NCBI RefSeq assembly: GCF_021390595.1
Contig: NZ_JAJEJR010000001.1
Coordinates: forward strand, 186,001-250,000
DNA length: 64,000 nucleotides
Reading direction: 5' to 3'
Origin: Paraburkholderia sp. HP33-1
Lineage (GTDB): Bacteria; Pseudomonadota; Gammaproteobacteria; Burkholderiales; Burkholderiaceae
Position 1 is the first letter of the stretch; each line of letters starts with the position of its first letter. Below the pieces are notes generated by a model, which saw nothing but the letters and a program-made list of their open reading frames with translations, was not told the DNA's origin and did not search any database. Made by a program: the position numbers and the translations under genes. Shown in pieces: positions 26,553 to 35,485 of this stretch.

Positions 26553-27443
26553 ATGGCCTTCGAGAATTTCACGCCCTTTCGCGTCGCCGTGGGCGATGTC
26601 GATATTTTCGGAGTGAAGGGCGGCGCCGGGCCGCCTCTGCTGCTGCTGCACGGCCATCCGCAATCGCATCTGATCTGGGAGCGCTGCGCCGCGCCGCTCG
26701 CGAAGCACTTCACGGTGATCGCGACCGATCTGCGCGGCTACGGCGCATCAGGCAAACCGCCCAGCGATGCCGCGCACACGCCTTATTCGAAACGCGTAAT
26801 GGCCGCCGACCAGGTCGCGGTGATGCGCCACTTCGGCTTCGAGCGCTTCCTCGTCTGCGCGCACGATCGCGGCGCGCGCGTCGCGCACCGGATGGCGCTC
26901 GATCACGCCGACGCGGTCGAGCGTCTGATGCTGCTCGATATCGCGCCGACGCTCGCGATGTACGAAGCCACCGACCGCACGTTCGCGACGCATTACTTCC
27001 ACTGGTTCTTCCTGATCCAGCCCGAACCGCTGCCCGAAACGCTGATCGGCGCGAATCCGGCCGCCTATGTCGACGCGGTGATGGGCGGGCGTCACGCGGG
27101 CCTTGCACCGTTCGACCCCGCCGCGCTCGACGCCTATCGTGCGGCGCTCGCGCAACCCGGCGCCGTGCATGCGATGTGCGAGGACTACCGCGCGTCGGCC
27201 AGCATCGACCTCGAGTACGACCGCGCGGATATCGAGCGCGGCAACAAGATCGGCTGTCCGCTGCGTGTGCTGTGGGGCGACAAGGGCGTGATCGAAAAAT
27301 GCTTCGATGCGCCCGCCGAATGGCGTCACGTCGCGCGCGACGTGAGCGGCCGCGCGCTGTCGTGCGGACACTATCTGCCCGAGGAAGCGCCGGACGAGCT
27401 GGTCGCCGAGATGCTGTCGTTTTTCGAAGCGGTCGAACAATAA
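26553..27443 (+). CDS. Haloacetate (fluoroacetate) dehalogenase-type alpha/beta hydrolase
   Basis: A 296-residue alpha/beta hydrolase. Residues correspond one for one with the fluoroacetate dehalogenase of Burkholderia sp. FA1. Nucleophile Asp105 and the carboxylate-binding Arg106 and Arg109 are in HDRGARVAHR. The halide-site His150-Trp151 is in HWFF, Tyr212 is in EDYRAS, and general-base His273 is in GHYLP. The oxyanion loop HGHPQSHLIW is also present. The expected reaction is hydrolytic cleavage of fluoro- or chloroacetate to glycolate. The ATG at 26553 begins the conserved region; an upstream frame from 26472 lacks family character. Residue correspondence is from memory of the family, not alignment. 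Confidence 0.88.
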   Translation: MAFENFTPFRVAVGDVDIFGVKGGAGPPLLLLHGHPQSHLIWERCAAPLAKHFTVIATDLRGYGASGKPPSDAAHTPYSKRVMAADQVAVMRHFGFERFLVCAHDRGARVAHRMALDHADAVERLMLLDIAPTLAMYEATDRTFATHYFHWFFLIQPEPLPETLIGANPAAYVDAVMGGRHAGLAPFDPAALDAYRAALAQPGAVHAMCEDYRASASIDLEYDRADIERGNKIGCPLRVLWGDKGVIEKCFDAPAEWRHVARDVSGRALSCGHYLPEEAPDELVAEMLSFFEAVEQ

Positions 27444-27481
27444 ACGATGGGCCGCCTTGCGCGGCCTTCGTTTGACCTTCC

Positions 27482-27952
27482 CTAGCCGAGCGGCGGCAGC
27501 CGCCGCGCAACCGGCGTCGACTTGACGATCGCGGTGCTGGTCTCCGCGCGCTCGGTCACTTTCGACAGGATCTCGTCGAGCTGCTCGATCGAATGCAGGT
27601 ATAGGCGGCAAATGAAGCAATCGTCGCCGGTCACCTTGTCGCATTCGACGAACTCCGGAATACGGCGGATCACATCCTCCACCAGATGCAGCTGGCCCGG
27701 CAGCGGCTTCACGCGCACGATCGCCTGCAGCGTGAAGCCGAGCGCGCGAGGATCGATCTGCACCGTGAAGCGCTCGATCACGCCCTGCGCTTCGAGTCGT
27801 CGCACCCGCTCGGCCGTGCTCGGCGCCGATAAACCGACGACGCGCGCGAGTTCGCTGACCGGCTGGCGCGCGTCCTGCGCGAGCGCGGCAAGCAGCGCGC
27901 GGTCGGTGTCGTCGAGTGCGACCGGCGCAATCGATGCAAGGCGTTTGCTCAT
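27482..27952 (-). CDS. Lrp/AsnC-family transcriptional regulator
   Basis: A 156-residue feast/famine regulator. The HTH lies at about 14-60 (DDTDRALLAALAQDARQPVSELA, then LSAPSTAERVRRLEAQGVI). The C-terminal RAM/ligand-binding fold includes CDKVTGDDCFICRLYLHS. It is divergent from the EamA exporter gene with a 113-bp spacer. This arrangement usually means the regulator controls an amino-acid exporter. The effector amino acid is not evident. Confidence 0.92.
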   Translation of the reverse strand: MSKRLASIAPVALDDTDRALLAALAQDARQPVSELARVVGLSAPSTAERVRRLEAQGVIERFTVQIDPRALGFTLQAIVRVKPLPGQLHLVEDVIRRIPEFVECDKVTGDDCFICRLYLHSIEQLDEILSKVTERAETSTAIVKSTPVARRLPPLG

Positions 27953-28065
27953 GATGGCCTTCGTTTACGAGGTGAAAACGCGGTAACGCTTAAGTTTAGC
28001 CATGTATTCGCGCGGGCGGATTAATTACACTGCCAAGCATGCAGTCATCAATCCGGAATCGAATC

Positions 28066-29004
28066 ATGGCTTCGAACAAGGCTTCAGCAACGACCGCAAG
28101 CGCTACGTCGAGCGACATCCGCCGCGGCGCGGCGGAGATGAGCATCGCAATGCTGATGTCGGGCACGATCGGCTGGCCCGTCGTCTCGTCGCAGCAAAGT
28201 CCTTTTAACGTGGTGTTTTTCCGCTGCATCTTCGGCGGCGCGACGCTCGCACTCGTGTGCGCCGTGCTTGGCCTGTTTCGCCGCAAGTTGTTCTCGTGGA
28301 AGATGCTCGGTCTCGCTCTGCTCGGCGGCGCGACGCTCGTCGCGAACTGGGTATTGCTGTTCGCCGCGTATTCGCGTGCGTCGATCTCGATGGCGACAGC
28401 CGTCTACAACACGCAGCCGTTCATGCTGGTCGCGCTCGGCGCGCTGGTGTTTCGCGAGCGCATCAGCGCATCGACGCTCGCGTGGCTCGTCGTCGCGTTC
28501 GTCGGCCTCGTGCTCGTCGTGAAGGTCGAGCCGGCGGTGCTTGCGGTGCCGGGGCAGTATCTGATCGGCGTCGCCTATGCGGTCGGCGCGGCGGCGATGT
28601 ATGCGGTGTCGTCGATCATCACGAAGCGATTGAAGGGCACGCCACCGCATCTGCTTGCGCTGATCCAGGTGGCGCTCGGCGTGCTGTTGCTCGCGCCGTT
28701 CGTGCGCTTCGACGCGTTGCCGGCAAGCGGCGCGCAGTGGCTCGAACTGGTCGTGCTCGGCGTCGTCCATACCGGTCTCATGTACGTGCTGCTGTATGGC
28801 GCGATCCAGAAGCTGCCGACGTCGATGACGGGCGCGCTGTCGTTCATCTATCCGGTCGTCGCGATCATCGTCGATCGCATTGCGTTCGGACAGACGCTCG
28901 CGTGGATCCAGGTGCTCGGTGCCGCGCTGATTCTGCTGGCGGCGGCGGGCGTCAACCTCGGATGGCGGATCGTGCCGCAGAAGAAGTGCTTATCGTCCAC
29001 GTGA
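28066..29004 (+). CDS. EamA/DMT-family transporter
   Basis: A 312-residue inner-membrane protein with ten TM helices in two EamA repeats, the second beginning near LIGVAYAVGAAAMYA. The family exports amino acids or other metabolites. The start is uncertain: ATG 28066 sits behind GGAATCG, and ATG 28039 would add nine residues. The Lrp-family regulator gene is transcribed away from it, so an amino-acid-induced exporter is the reasonable guess. A clear terminator follows at 29186. Confidence 0.87.
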   Translation: MASNKASATTASATSSDIRRGAAEMSIAMLMSGTIGWPVVSSQQSPFNVVFFRCIFGGATLALVCAVLGLFRRKLFSWKMLGLALLGGATLVANWVLLFAAYSRASISMATAVYNTQPFMLVALGALVFRERISASTLAWLVVAFVGLVLVVKVEPAVLAVPGQYLIGVAYAVGAAAMYAVSSIITKRLKGTPPHLLALIQVALGVLLLAPFVRFDALPASGAQWLELVVLGVVHTGLMYVLLYGAIQKLPTSMTGALSFIYPVVAIIVDRIAFGQTLAWIQVLGAALILLAAAGVNLGWRIVPQKKCLSST

Positions 29005-29185
29005 TGTCGAAGGGACGTTCGATCGGAAATTGCTACGGATTCCAGAGTAAAGTGTGGGCATTCAAGCGCCTAACGCCGCTTGACGAAACATCACGTAATT
29101 TTCTGTAGGGAAATCACCGATGCGTTGCGAAAATCCGCACGCGTATCATTGATCGCGACGCTGATCACGTCCACACAGATGTTGC

Positions 29186-29217
29186 GCCGCTCGCTTCGTC
29201 GAGCGGCTTTCTTTTTT
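29186..29217 (+). terminator. Intrinsic terminator after the EamA gene
   Basis: GCCGCTCG (29186-29193) and CGAGCGGC (29200-29207) form a perfect 8-bp stem with a 6-nt loop, followed by TTTCTTTTTT on the plus strand. It is 180 bp past the stop codon, so the transcript would carry a long 3' end. Confidence 0.85.
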
Positions 29218-29223
29218 GTATGT

Positions 29224-30141
29224 TCAACGCCGCGCGAAAATGCGCGCGCCGTCCACTTCGAGCGGTCCACCGTTCGCAGCCAACTCCCCGATCATTCCCT
29301 TCAGCAACGCGGGCCATTCGCCGCGCGGCTTGAGCATCGACGCGGCAGCGCGCATCACGGCCGCGTCGTCGAGCATGCGTTGCAGCGTGTCGACATTCAT
29401 CTCGCGGACTTCGAGCAGCTTGAATACGATTAGCACCTTGAGCGCGTTCCTTGCGTTGCGCGCGGGATCGGCGCGCAACCAGGCGACGCGCGACATCGCG
29501 CGTTCGAGCGCCGAATCGACCTGCGTGAACGGCGCGCCGTGGCCGGGGATGACGACCCGCACGTCGAGTGTCGCGATCATGTCGAGCACGGCCTGCTGCT
29601 CGGCGAAGCCGCTTTCGCCTTCGAGTTCGGGAAAGATCACGCCAAAGCCGTTTTCCCACAGCGCGTCCGCGCTGATCAGCAAGCGTTCGTCCGCGCAATA
29701 GAGCATCAGTGAATGCGGATCGTGGCCGGGCGCGCCGAGTACCTGCCAGTCGAGCGCGCCTAGCCGCAAGTGCGCGCCGGGCGCAAGCGTGCCGGTGAAG
29801 CAGAAGCGCTCGCAGGTTTGACCCGTCGCGCGAAACGTGAGGCGCGTTTCATCCCAGGTGCGCACGGCATCGCCTTCGGCGTCGGGGATCAGGGTGCGGC
29901 ACGGCCATGCGGCCTGCAACAGCGCGTTGCCGCCACAATGATCCGAATGCAGATGCGTGTTGACGATCAGATCGAGCGGCCGCGTGTGCAATGCATTGCG
30001 TACCAGTGCGACCGTTTGCGATGCGTGCGTCGCATAACCGGTATCGACGAGCGCGGCGCACGTGTCGTCGACGAGCAGCACATTGTTCGACGACAGCCAG
30101 CCGCGCTCGAAAACCTGGATCGACGCGGGCAGCGCGATCAT
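29224..30141 (-). CDS. Metallo-beta-lactamase-fold hydrolase
   Basis: A 305-residue MBL-fold protein. The metal-binding HxHxDH is HLHSDH at 63-68. Further ligands are probably in APGHDPHS, the Asp of LLISADALW, and the His of VIPGHGAP. The substrate is unknown; the group includes glyoxalase II-like and hydroxyacyl-CoA thioesterase-like enzymes. The ATG at 30141 overlaps the MaoC stop by 4 bp (ATGA). This makes it the last gene of a translationally coupled chain with the MaoC protein and DUF1289 protein. Confidence 0.88.
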   Translation of the reverse strand: MIALPASIQVFERGWLSSNNVLLVDDTCAALVDTGYATHASQTVALVRNALHTRPLDLIVNTHLHSDHCGGNALLQAAWPCRTLIPDAEGDAVRTWDETRLTFRATGQTCERFCFTGTLAPGAHLRLGALDWQVLGAPGHDPHSLMLYCADERLLISADALWENGFGVIFPELEGESGFAEQQAVLDMIATLDVRVVIPGHGAPFTQVDSALERAMSRVAWLRADPARNARNALKVLIVFKLLEVREMNVDTLQRMLDDAAVMRAAASMLKPRGEWPALLKGMIGELAANGGPLEVDGARIFARR

Positions 30142-30611
30142 GGCGTGGCCGTTTTCGCTTGCGCGTGCACGACTGCGTCGGGTTTCGGCATGACGAGGAT
30201 CGTCGACGTGCCGGTCAACATCAGCTCGCCGCGCTGATTGACCACCGAGCCTTCGAGATAGGTCAGATCGCCATTCAGACTCGGCTTCCAGTGAGCGTCG
30301 CGCACGCGCCACGTGATCGTAAGCGTGTCGTGCGCCTGCACCGCCTGCTTGAGCTTGATGTCGAATTCGAGGCCGAGTGGCTGCGCATAGGTCGAGAAAT
30401 GCGTCGCGAGCAGCGCCATGAAATACGCGGTGGGCTGCGTGCCCGACGCGATCAAACCGCCAAAGCGGCTTTGCGCGGCATACGCTTCGTCGTGATGTAG
30501 CGGGTTCTGATCGTGGACGAGCGTCGCGAATGATTTGATCGAATCCACCGACAACTCGAGCGTCGAGTGGAACGTCTCACCGGGCGTCACGATGCGCGGC
30601 GCGGCGTTCAT
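30138..30611 (-). CDS. MaoC-family (R)-hydratase-like hotdog protein
   Basis: A 157-residue hotdog-fold protein. The hydratase-2 motif appears as [12 protein letters not shown], with Asp34 and His39 as likely catalytic residues, followed by [16 protein letters not shown]. Such enzymes hydrate enoyl-CoA to (R)-3-hydroxyacyl-CoA or act as related dehydratases. The start at 30611 overlaps the DUF1289 stop by 4 bp and its own stop overlaps the MBL gene start. Context suggests acyl-CoA metabolism, since HMG-CoA lyase lies 0.8 kb upstream on the same strand. Confidence 0.87.
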   Translation of the reverse strand: MNAAPRIVTPGETFHSTLELSVDSIKSFATLVHDQNPLHHDEAYAAQSRFGGLIASGTQPTAYFMALLATHFSTYAQPLGLEFDIKLKQAVQAHDTLTITWRVRDAHWKPSLNGDLTYLEGSVVNQRGELMLTGTSTILVMPKPDAVVHAQAKTATP

Positions 30612-30853
30612 TGGTTCTCCTTCGTGTTCGATGTTAGGTGCCTCGCCATGTGCTGCGCGTGACGCGCTTCGATCGCATCCCACACCGCGCGTTTCGCGTC
30701 GTCGTCGAACGTCGACCAGCCGGCGATTTCGTCGATCGTGCGCAGGCATCCTTCGCACCAGCCCGTCGACGCATCCATCCTGCACACGCTAATGCACGGT
30801 GACGGCACGGAACCGTCGTGGTTCCTGTCGGCGTAGTCGTTGCTGCTCGTCAT
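30608..30853 (-). CDS. DUF1289 small Cys-containing protein
   Basis: An 81-residue protein with the DUF1289 pattern [20 protein letters not shown]: four conserved cysteines that probably bind a metal, then [21 protein letters not shown]. Its function is unknown. ATG 30853 lies 5 bp after the YbaK-domain stop, and its own stop overlaps the MaoC start, so it is co-translated with both. DUF1289 proteins are often found as small passengers beside oxidoreductases and lipid genes. Confidence 0.9.
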   Translation of the reverse strand: MTSSNDYADRNHDGSVPSPCISVCRMDASTGWCEGCLRTIDEIAGWSTFDDDAKRAVWDAIEARHAQHMARHLTSNTKENQ

Positions 30854-30858
30854 CGTGT

Positions 30859-31380
30859 TCAGGCCGGCTCGCGCAACGCGACATCGACGACCGGTGCGCC
30901 CGTCAGGGCGATCAGTTCCTGCGCGGTCAGATTGAACACCGCGTGCGGATGACCGGCGGCGGCCCACAGACTCTGTAGCTCGAGCAGATCGGCATCGATC
31001 AGCGTGACCGGCTCGGTGGCGTGTCCGACCGGGCACACGCCACCGATCGCATAGCCGGTTTTTTCGCGCACGAATTTCGCGTCCGCGCGGCCGATCTCGC
31101 CGACCTGTGCGGCCACTTTCTTTTCATCGACGCGATTCGCTCCGCTCGCGATCACCAGCACTGGCGCGTCGTCTTCGCGGCGCCGGAACAGGATCGACTT
31201 CGCGATCTGCGCGACCGAGCAGCCGAGTCCGGCGGCCGCTTCGGCGGAAGTCTTGCCGGTTTCCGGCAGCATCACGATTCGCCCCGCGTGACCGCGTTCG
31301 CGCAGCAGCAGCGCGACGCGGCGTGCCGAGTCGGGCAACGCGGCGAGATCGTCGGAGTCGAAGGATGCGAGGTTGTTCAT
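30859..31380 (-). CDS. YbaK/EbsC-family aminoacyl-tRNA deacylase-like protein
   Basis: A 173-residue YbaK-fold protein. These proteins hydrolyse mischarged aminoacyl-tRNA, commonly Cys-tRNA(Pro) or Ala-tRNA(Pro). Visible marks are [16 protein letters not shown], with the conserved Lys that contacts the tRNA end, [17 protein letters not shown], and [12 protein letters not shown]. First of the chain YbaK-DUF1289-MaoC-MBL. The specific mischarged tRNA cannot be told by eye. Confidence 0.9.
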   Translation of the reverse strand: MNNLASFDSDDLAALPDSARRVALLLRERGHAGRIVMLPETGKTSAEAAAGLGCSVAQIAKSILFRRREDDAPVLVIASGANRVDEKKVAAQVGEIGRADAKFVREKTGYAIGGVCPVGHATEPVTLIDADLLELQSLWAAAGHPHAVFNLTAQELIALTGAPVVDVALREPA

Positions 31381-31414
31381 CGTTGGGGATCCTGAATGAA
31401 AATGGATGGAGCGT

Positions 31415-32341
31415 TTATACGCAGGTATTCGCTTCGCTGCGCGCCTTCGCGAGCAACGCCTTGCCGGCGCGCGACACGTTGGGCCGGCCGATCGCGCTCG
31501 AAATGAAGTCGCCGATTTCGACCACTTGCGCGAGATCGATGCCTGTCTCGATGCCGAGGCCGTTCATCAGATACAGCACGTCTTCAGTCGCGACGTTGCC
31601 GGTTGCGCCTTTCGCATATGGGCAGCCGCCGAGCCCCGCGACCGACGCATGAAAAATTTCGACGCCTTCGAGCAGCGCCGCGTAGATGTTCGCGAGCGCC
31701 TGGCCGTATGTATCGTGGAAGTGTCCCGACAGATGCTCGCGCGGAAACACTTCGGTCACCGCCTCGAACACTTCGCGGGTGCGCTTCGGCGTGCCGACGC
31801 CTATCGTGTCGGCGATGTCGATCTCGTCGCAGCCGAGCGCCGCGAAGCGCTTCACGACGTCGACGACTGACTCGACCGGCACCTCGCCCTGGTACGGGCA
31901 GCCGAGCGCGCACGAGACGCTGCCGCGAATCCGCAGGCCATGTTCTTTCGCCGCTGCGGTAACCGGCGCAAAGCGCTCGATGCTCTCCGCGATGCTGCAG
32001 TTGATGTTCTTCTGCGAGAACGCCTCGCTCGCCGCGCCGAAGATCACGATCTCGTCGGCGCGCGCGGCGAGCGCGCCTTCGAAGCCGCGCAGGTTCGGCG
32101 TCAGCACTGAGTAGATGGTGCCCGCGCGGCGCTCGATGGCGGCCATCACGTCGGCGCCGTCGGCCATCTGCGGCACCCATTTCGGCGAGACGAACGAGGC
32201 CGCTTCGACGTTCTGAAAGCCGGCCGACGCCAGACGGTTGATCAGCTCGATCTTGGTCGCGGTCGGCACGAATTCCTTCTCGTTCTGCAGCCCGTCGCGC
32301 GGACCGACTTCGACGATTTTCACTTGTTTCGGTAAGGCCAT
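31415..32341 (-). CDS. Hydroxymethylglutaryl-CoA lyase
   Basis: A 308-residue TIM-barrel enzyme splitting HMG-CoA into acetoacetate and acetyl-CoA, the last step of leucine breakdown. Marks are EVGPRDGLQNE (catalytic Arg and Asp), SCALGCPYQGEV, the metal-binding HFHDTYGQ, and the active-site Cys signature GLGGCPYAKGATGNVATED. The ATG at 32341 is chosen over an upstream frame with 13 non-conserved residues. It lies upstream of the YbaK chain with a 34-bp gap, so co-transcription is possible. The rest of the leucine (liu) pathway is not in this window. Confidence 0.94.
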   Translation of the reverse strand: MALPKQVKIVEVGPRDGLQNEKEFVPTATKIELINRLASAGFQNVEAASFVSPKWVPQMADGADVMAAIERRAGTIYSVLTPNLRGFEGALAARADEIVIFGAASEAFSQKNINCSIAESIERFAPVTAAAKEHGLRIRGSVSCALGCPYQGEVPVESVVDVVKRFAALGCDEIDIADTIGVGTPKRTREVFEAVTEVFPREHLSGHFHDTYGQALANIYAALLEGVEIFHASVAGLGGCPYAKGATGNVATEDVLYLMNGLGIETGIDLAQVVEIGDFISSAIGRPNVSRAGKALLAKARSEANTCV

Positions 32342-32456
32342 GATGTGTCTCCGATCCCATGCGGTTGATCGCTGTCCCATCGAGGATGGGTGCTGCCGCG
32401 TTGCTGCAATTCAATTCAGCCCGCGCGCCAACGACGCGCGCGAGCGCGGGTTTCAC

Positions 32457-33398
32457 TCAGTAGCCGCGCTCCAGCTGCACGGCGCCGCTCACCTGCTCAC
32501 CGCGCATCAGCGCTTCGATCTTGCGCGCGACCTGCGCGACGCTATCCGCGCGCAACGTCAGCGCCGACGTATGCGGCGTGATCGTGATGCGCGGCTCGCG
32601 CCAGAACGGATGATCGGCGGGCAGCGGCTCGTTGCGAAACACGTCGAGCGTCGCGGCTGCGAGCTGGCCGCTCGCGAGCGCAGCGAGCAGATCCGCTTCG
32701 ACCAGATGCGCGCCGCGCGCGACGTTGATCAGATACGCGCCGCGCGCGAGCTTCGCGAAAACTCGTGCATTCAGCACACTTTCGGTGTCGGGCGTATGCG
32801 GCAGCAGATTGACGAGCACCTTCACGCCGTCGAGAAACGTGTCGAACTGCGCGTCGCCGGCGAACGTCGCGATGCCGTCGATCTGCTTCGCGCTGCGGCT
32901 GTAACCGCGCACCGGCAAGCCGAACGAAGCGAGCGTTTGCGCGACCTGCGTGCCGAGCACGCCGAGTCCGAGCACGCCCACCGTGAACGTCGCGCGCGGA
33001 TGCGGTTCGAGCACTTTCCAGCGGCGCTCGCCTTGCAGCATCTGATATTCGTCGAAGCGACGCAGATAGCGCAGCACCGCGTGCGTCACGTACTCGGTCA
33101 TCTGCGCGCCCATGCCGGTATCTTCGAGGCGAATCAACGGCACCTCGGGCGGCAACGTGCCCGGGTGCGCGCGTTCGAGAGCGAGAATCGCATCGACGCC
33201 CGCGCCGAGATTGAAGATCGCGCGCAGCGTATGGCGGCCGGCCAGCATCTCGGGCGGCGGACGCCAGACCACCGCGAAATCGGCTGGGGCAGTGTCGCCG
33301 GGCTGCCATTCGCGCAGCTCGGCCGCGGGCAGTGCGCGCGCGAAGTCGTCCAGCCACGCGGCGGCTTCGGTATGCGGTGCGTAGAAAAGGATTTTCAT
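32457..33398 (-). CDS. ghrA: Glyoxylate/hydroxypyruvate reductase A-type 2-hydroxyacid dehydrogenase
   Basis: A 313-residue D-2-hydroxyacid dehydrogenase. The NAD(P)-binding motif is GVLGLGVLGTQVAQ. Catalytic residues sit in NVARGAHLVEADL (Arg), LDVFRNEPLP (Glu) and ITPHTSA (His). GhrA reduces glyoxylate to glycolate and hydroxypyruvate to D-glycerate, usually with NADPH. The ATG at 33398 begins the conserved KILFYAPH strand; the long upstream frame has no family character. It lies 115 bp upstream of the HMG-CoA lyase gene. Confidence 0.87.
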   Translation of the reverse strand: MKILFYAPHTEAAAWLDDFARALPAAELREWQPGDTAPADFAVVWRPPPEMLAGRHTLRAIFNLGAGVDAILALERAHPGTLPPEVPLIRLEDTGMGAQMTEYVTHAVLRYLRRFDEYQMLQGERRWKVLEPHPRATFTVGVLGLGVLGTQVAQTLASFGLPVRGYSRSAKQIDGIATFAGDAQFDTFLDGVKVLVNLLPHTPDTESVLNARVFAKLARGAYLINVARGAHLVEADLLAALASGQLAAATLDVFRNEPLPADHPFWREPRITITPHTSALTLRADSVAQVARKIEALMRGEQVSGAVQLERGY

Positions 33399-33656
33399 GC
33401 GATCCGGAATGCGTCGGCGTTGATGTGAGCATGCGGGCAGTGGACCCGGACCGCGCCACGGCAATGGGACGACGCGTGCGGCATCGGGTCTCCTCCCGTT
33501 ATGGATAGGCTTCATTCTACGTTTTCGACGCCAATCGCGCGCATACCATCGCATTTCCTCGTTTGACCCATAACGAAAGCACAAAAACTTGGTTCGTCGA
33601 CGCGCAACACAGCGGGACAATGATTGCCCGAATTCCGTTCGCAGCGAGGCACGCAC

Positions 33657-34259
33657 ATGCTTTCATGCACCCGATCGAATTGGCCGCCACGGCTCGTCAC
33701 CGTTCCCGGCCTGCACGGCAGCGAAGGCGCGCATTGGCAGACATGGCTGGAGCGGCAGTTCGCGCGCTCGCTGCGAGTCGAGCAGGCCAACTGGGATGCG
33801 CCCGATCTCACGCTATGGGCGAAGTCGTTGCGCGATCTGCTCGCGCGCGAACGCGGCCCGTTCGTGCTGGCCGCGCATAGCTTCGGCTGCCTCGCGACCG
33901 CGCATGCGTTGCAGCAGGGCACGCTCACGAGCGACGTGGCCGGCGTGCTGTTCGTCGCGCCCGCGAGTCCGCGCAAGTTCGCGTTCGCGGGGCCGTTCGA
34001 CGCGCGACGTCTGGGCGTGCCGTCGATCCTGATCGGCAGCGAAACCGATCCGTGGATGACGCTCGGCGACGCGCGCGATCTCGCGCAGCGCTTCGGCAGC
34101 GCGTTCGTCAATCTTGGCGACGCGGGACATATCAATACGGCGGCGGGCTTCGGGCCGTGGCCGCGCGCAAAATATTTCATCGATACGCTCGTGCATTGCG
34201 CGGCGCCGTTGCGCTTTCGCGATGAGGCGATCGAAGCCGCGCAGCATGCGCTCGTGTGA
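33657..34259 (+). CDS. RBBP9/YdeN-family serine hydrolase
   Basis: A 200-residue small alpha/beta hydrolase. The nucleophile is in AHSFGCLATAHAL, the acid in IGSETDPWM and the His in GDAGHINTAAGFGPW. That HINTxxGFGxW end is characteristic of the YdeN/RBBP9 group, whose natural substrates are mostly unknown. The ATG at 33657, behind GCGAGG, is preferred over 33624. It is divergent from ghrA and 102 bp upstream of the sulfate-binding-protein gene on the same strand. Confidence 0.87.
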   Translation: MLSCTRSNWPPRLVTVPGLHGSEGAHWQTWLERQFARSLRVEQANWDAPDLTLWAKSLRDLLARERGPFVLAAHSFGCLATAHALQQGTLTSDVAGVLFVAPASPRKFAFAGPFDARRLGVPSILIGSETDPWMTLGDARDLAQRFGSAFVNLGDAGHINTAAGFGPWPRAKYFIDTLVHCAAPLRFRDEAIEAAQHALV

Positions 34260-34361
34260 GCGCCCGGCGGCGCCGCGCGCAAGGTAAGCAATCCGTTAGA
34301 ATCCCGCTTCACGCCGCGCAAGCGCGGCTACAGGTTTTTATCATCGACAGGCGGGGACACA

Positions 34362-35387
34362 ATGAAGGGCAACACGGGGACATCGCGCTGGCTTGCGGCT
34401 TGCATCACGGTTATTTCGCTCGGGTTCGGCGTCGTCTCGACGGCGCACGCGGACACGTCGCTTCTGAACGTGTCGTATGACGTGACGCGCGAACTGTACA
34501 AGGACATCAACGCGAGCTTCATCGCGGCATACCAGCAGAAGAGCGGTGAGACGGTGTCGGTGCGGCAGTCGCATGGCGCGTCGAGCGCGCAGGCGCTGTC
34601 GGTGCTGCAGGGTTTGCAGGCCGACGTGGTAACGATGAACCAGCCGAACGACATCGACCTGCTCGCCGAAAAGGGCCACCTGGTCCCCGCGAACTGGCGT
34701 GCGCGGCTGCCTGACGACAGCGCGCCGTATACGACGACGATGGTGTTCCTCGTGCACAAGGGCAACCCGAAGCACATCAAGGACTGGGACGATCTCGCGA
34801 AGCCCGGCATCCAGGCGGTGATTGCGAATCCGAAGACTTCGGGCAACGGACGCTATACGTATCTCGCCGCGTGGGGTTATCGGAAGCAGCACGGCGGCAC
34901 CGATGCACAGGCGCTCGACTTCGTGAAGGCGATCTTCCGCAACGTGCCGGTGCTCGATACCGGCGGCCGCGGCGCGACGACGACGTTTACGCAGCGCGAC
35001 ATCGGCGATGTGCTCGTCACGTTCGAGAACGAAGTGTCGCTGATCAACACGGGTGTCGGCGCGGGCAGCTATGAAGCGGTCTATCCATCGGTGAGTTTGC
35101 TCGCGGCACCGCCGGTGTCGATCGTCGATAAGGTCGTCGACAAGCGTGGCACGCGCAAGCAAGCGCAGGCGTATCTCGACTATCTGTGGTCGCCGGCCGC
35201 GCAGGAGATCATCGCGCAGCATCATCTGCGTCCGCGCGACAAGAACGTGCTCGCGAAGCACGCGGCCGAGTTCAAGCCGATCAAGACGTTTACGGTCGAG
35301 GAGATGTTCGGTAGCTGGCAAAAGGCGCAAGACACGCACTTCTCCGATGGGGGGACGTTCGATCAGATTATTGTGGACCGGAAGTAG
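34362..35387 (+). CDS. Periplasmic sulfate-binding protein (Sbp type)
   Basis: A 341-residue solute-binding protein for sulfate/thiosulfate uptake. The signal peptide ends near VVSTAHA. Ligand-loop motifs typical of Sbp/CysP include LNVSYDVTRELY, VRQSHGASSAQA, ANPKTSGNGRYTYLAAW and LVTFENE. It is an orphan: no cysT, cysW or cysA permease or ATPase genes follow, so it would have to serve a transporter encoded elsewhere. A possible -10 TAGAAT sits about 65 bp upstream. The hairpin at 35428-35451 ends the unit and marks the edge of the PAAR cassette. Confidence 0.92.
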   Translation: MKGNTGTSRWLAACITVISLGFGVVSTAHADTSLLNVSYDVTRELYKDINASFIAAYQQKSGETVSVRQSHGASSAQALSVLQGLQADVVTMNQPNDIDLLAEKGHLVPANWRARLPDDSAPYTTTMVFLVHKGNPKHIKDWDDLAKPGIQAVIANPKTSGNGRYTYLAAWGYRKQHGGTDAQALDFVKAIFRNVPVLDTGGRGATTTFTQRDIGDVLVTFENEVSLINTGVGAGSYEAVYPSVSLLAAPPVSIVDKVVDKRGTRKQAQAYLDYLWSPAAQEIIAQHHLRPRDKNVLAKHAAEFKPIKTFTVEEMFGSWQKAQDTHFSDGGTFDQIIVDRK

Positions 35388-35427
35388 AGTCGAAGTTTTG
35401 CTTCGGAAGGAGCTTCGTGACGTTGCG

Positions 35428-35451
35428 GGGGCATGACTTTGTTCATGCCCC
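35428..35451. terminator. Hairpin after the sulfate-binding-protein gene
   Basis: A perfect 9-bp inverted repeat (GGGGCATGA/TCATGCCCC) with a 6-nt loop, 40 bp past the sbp stop. It lacks a U-tract. It sits just beyond the end of the minus-strand PAAR-effector cassette, so it may serve either side. Confidence 0.55.
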
Positions 35452-35485
35452 GCCTGGTCCTGCCGCGGACCTGGCCTCAGATCTT

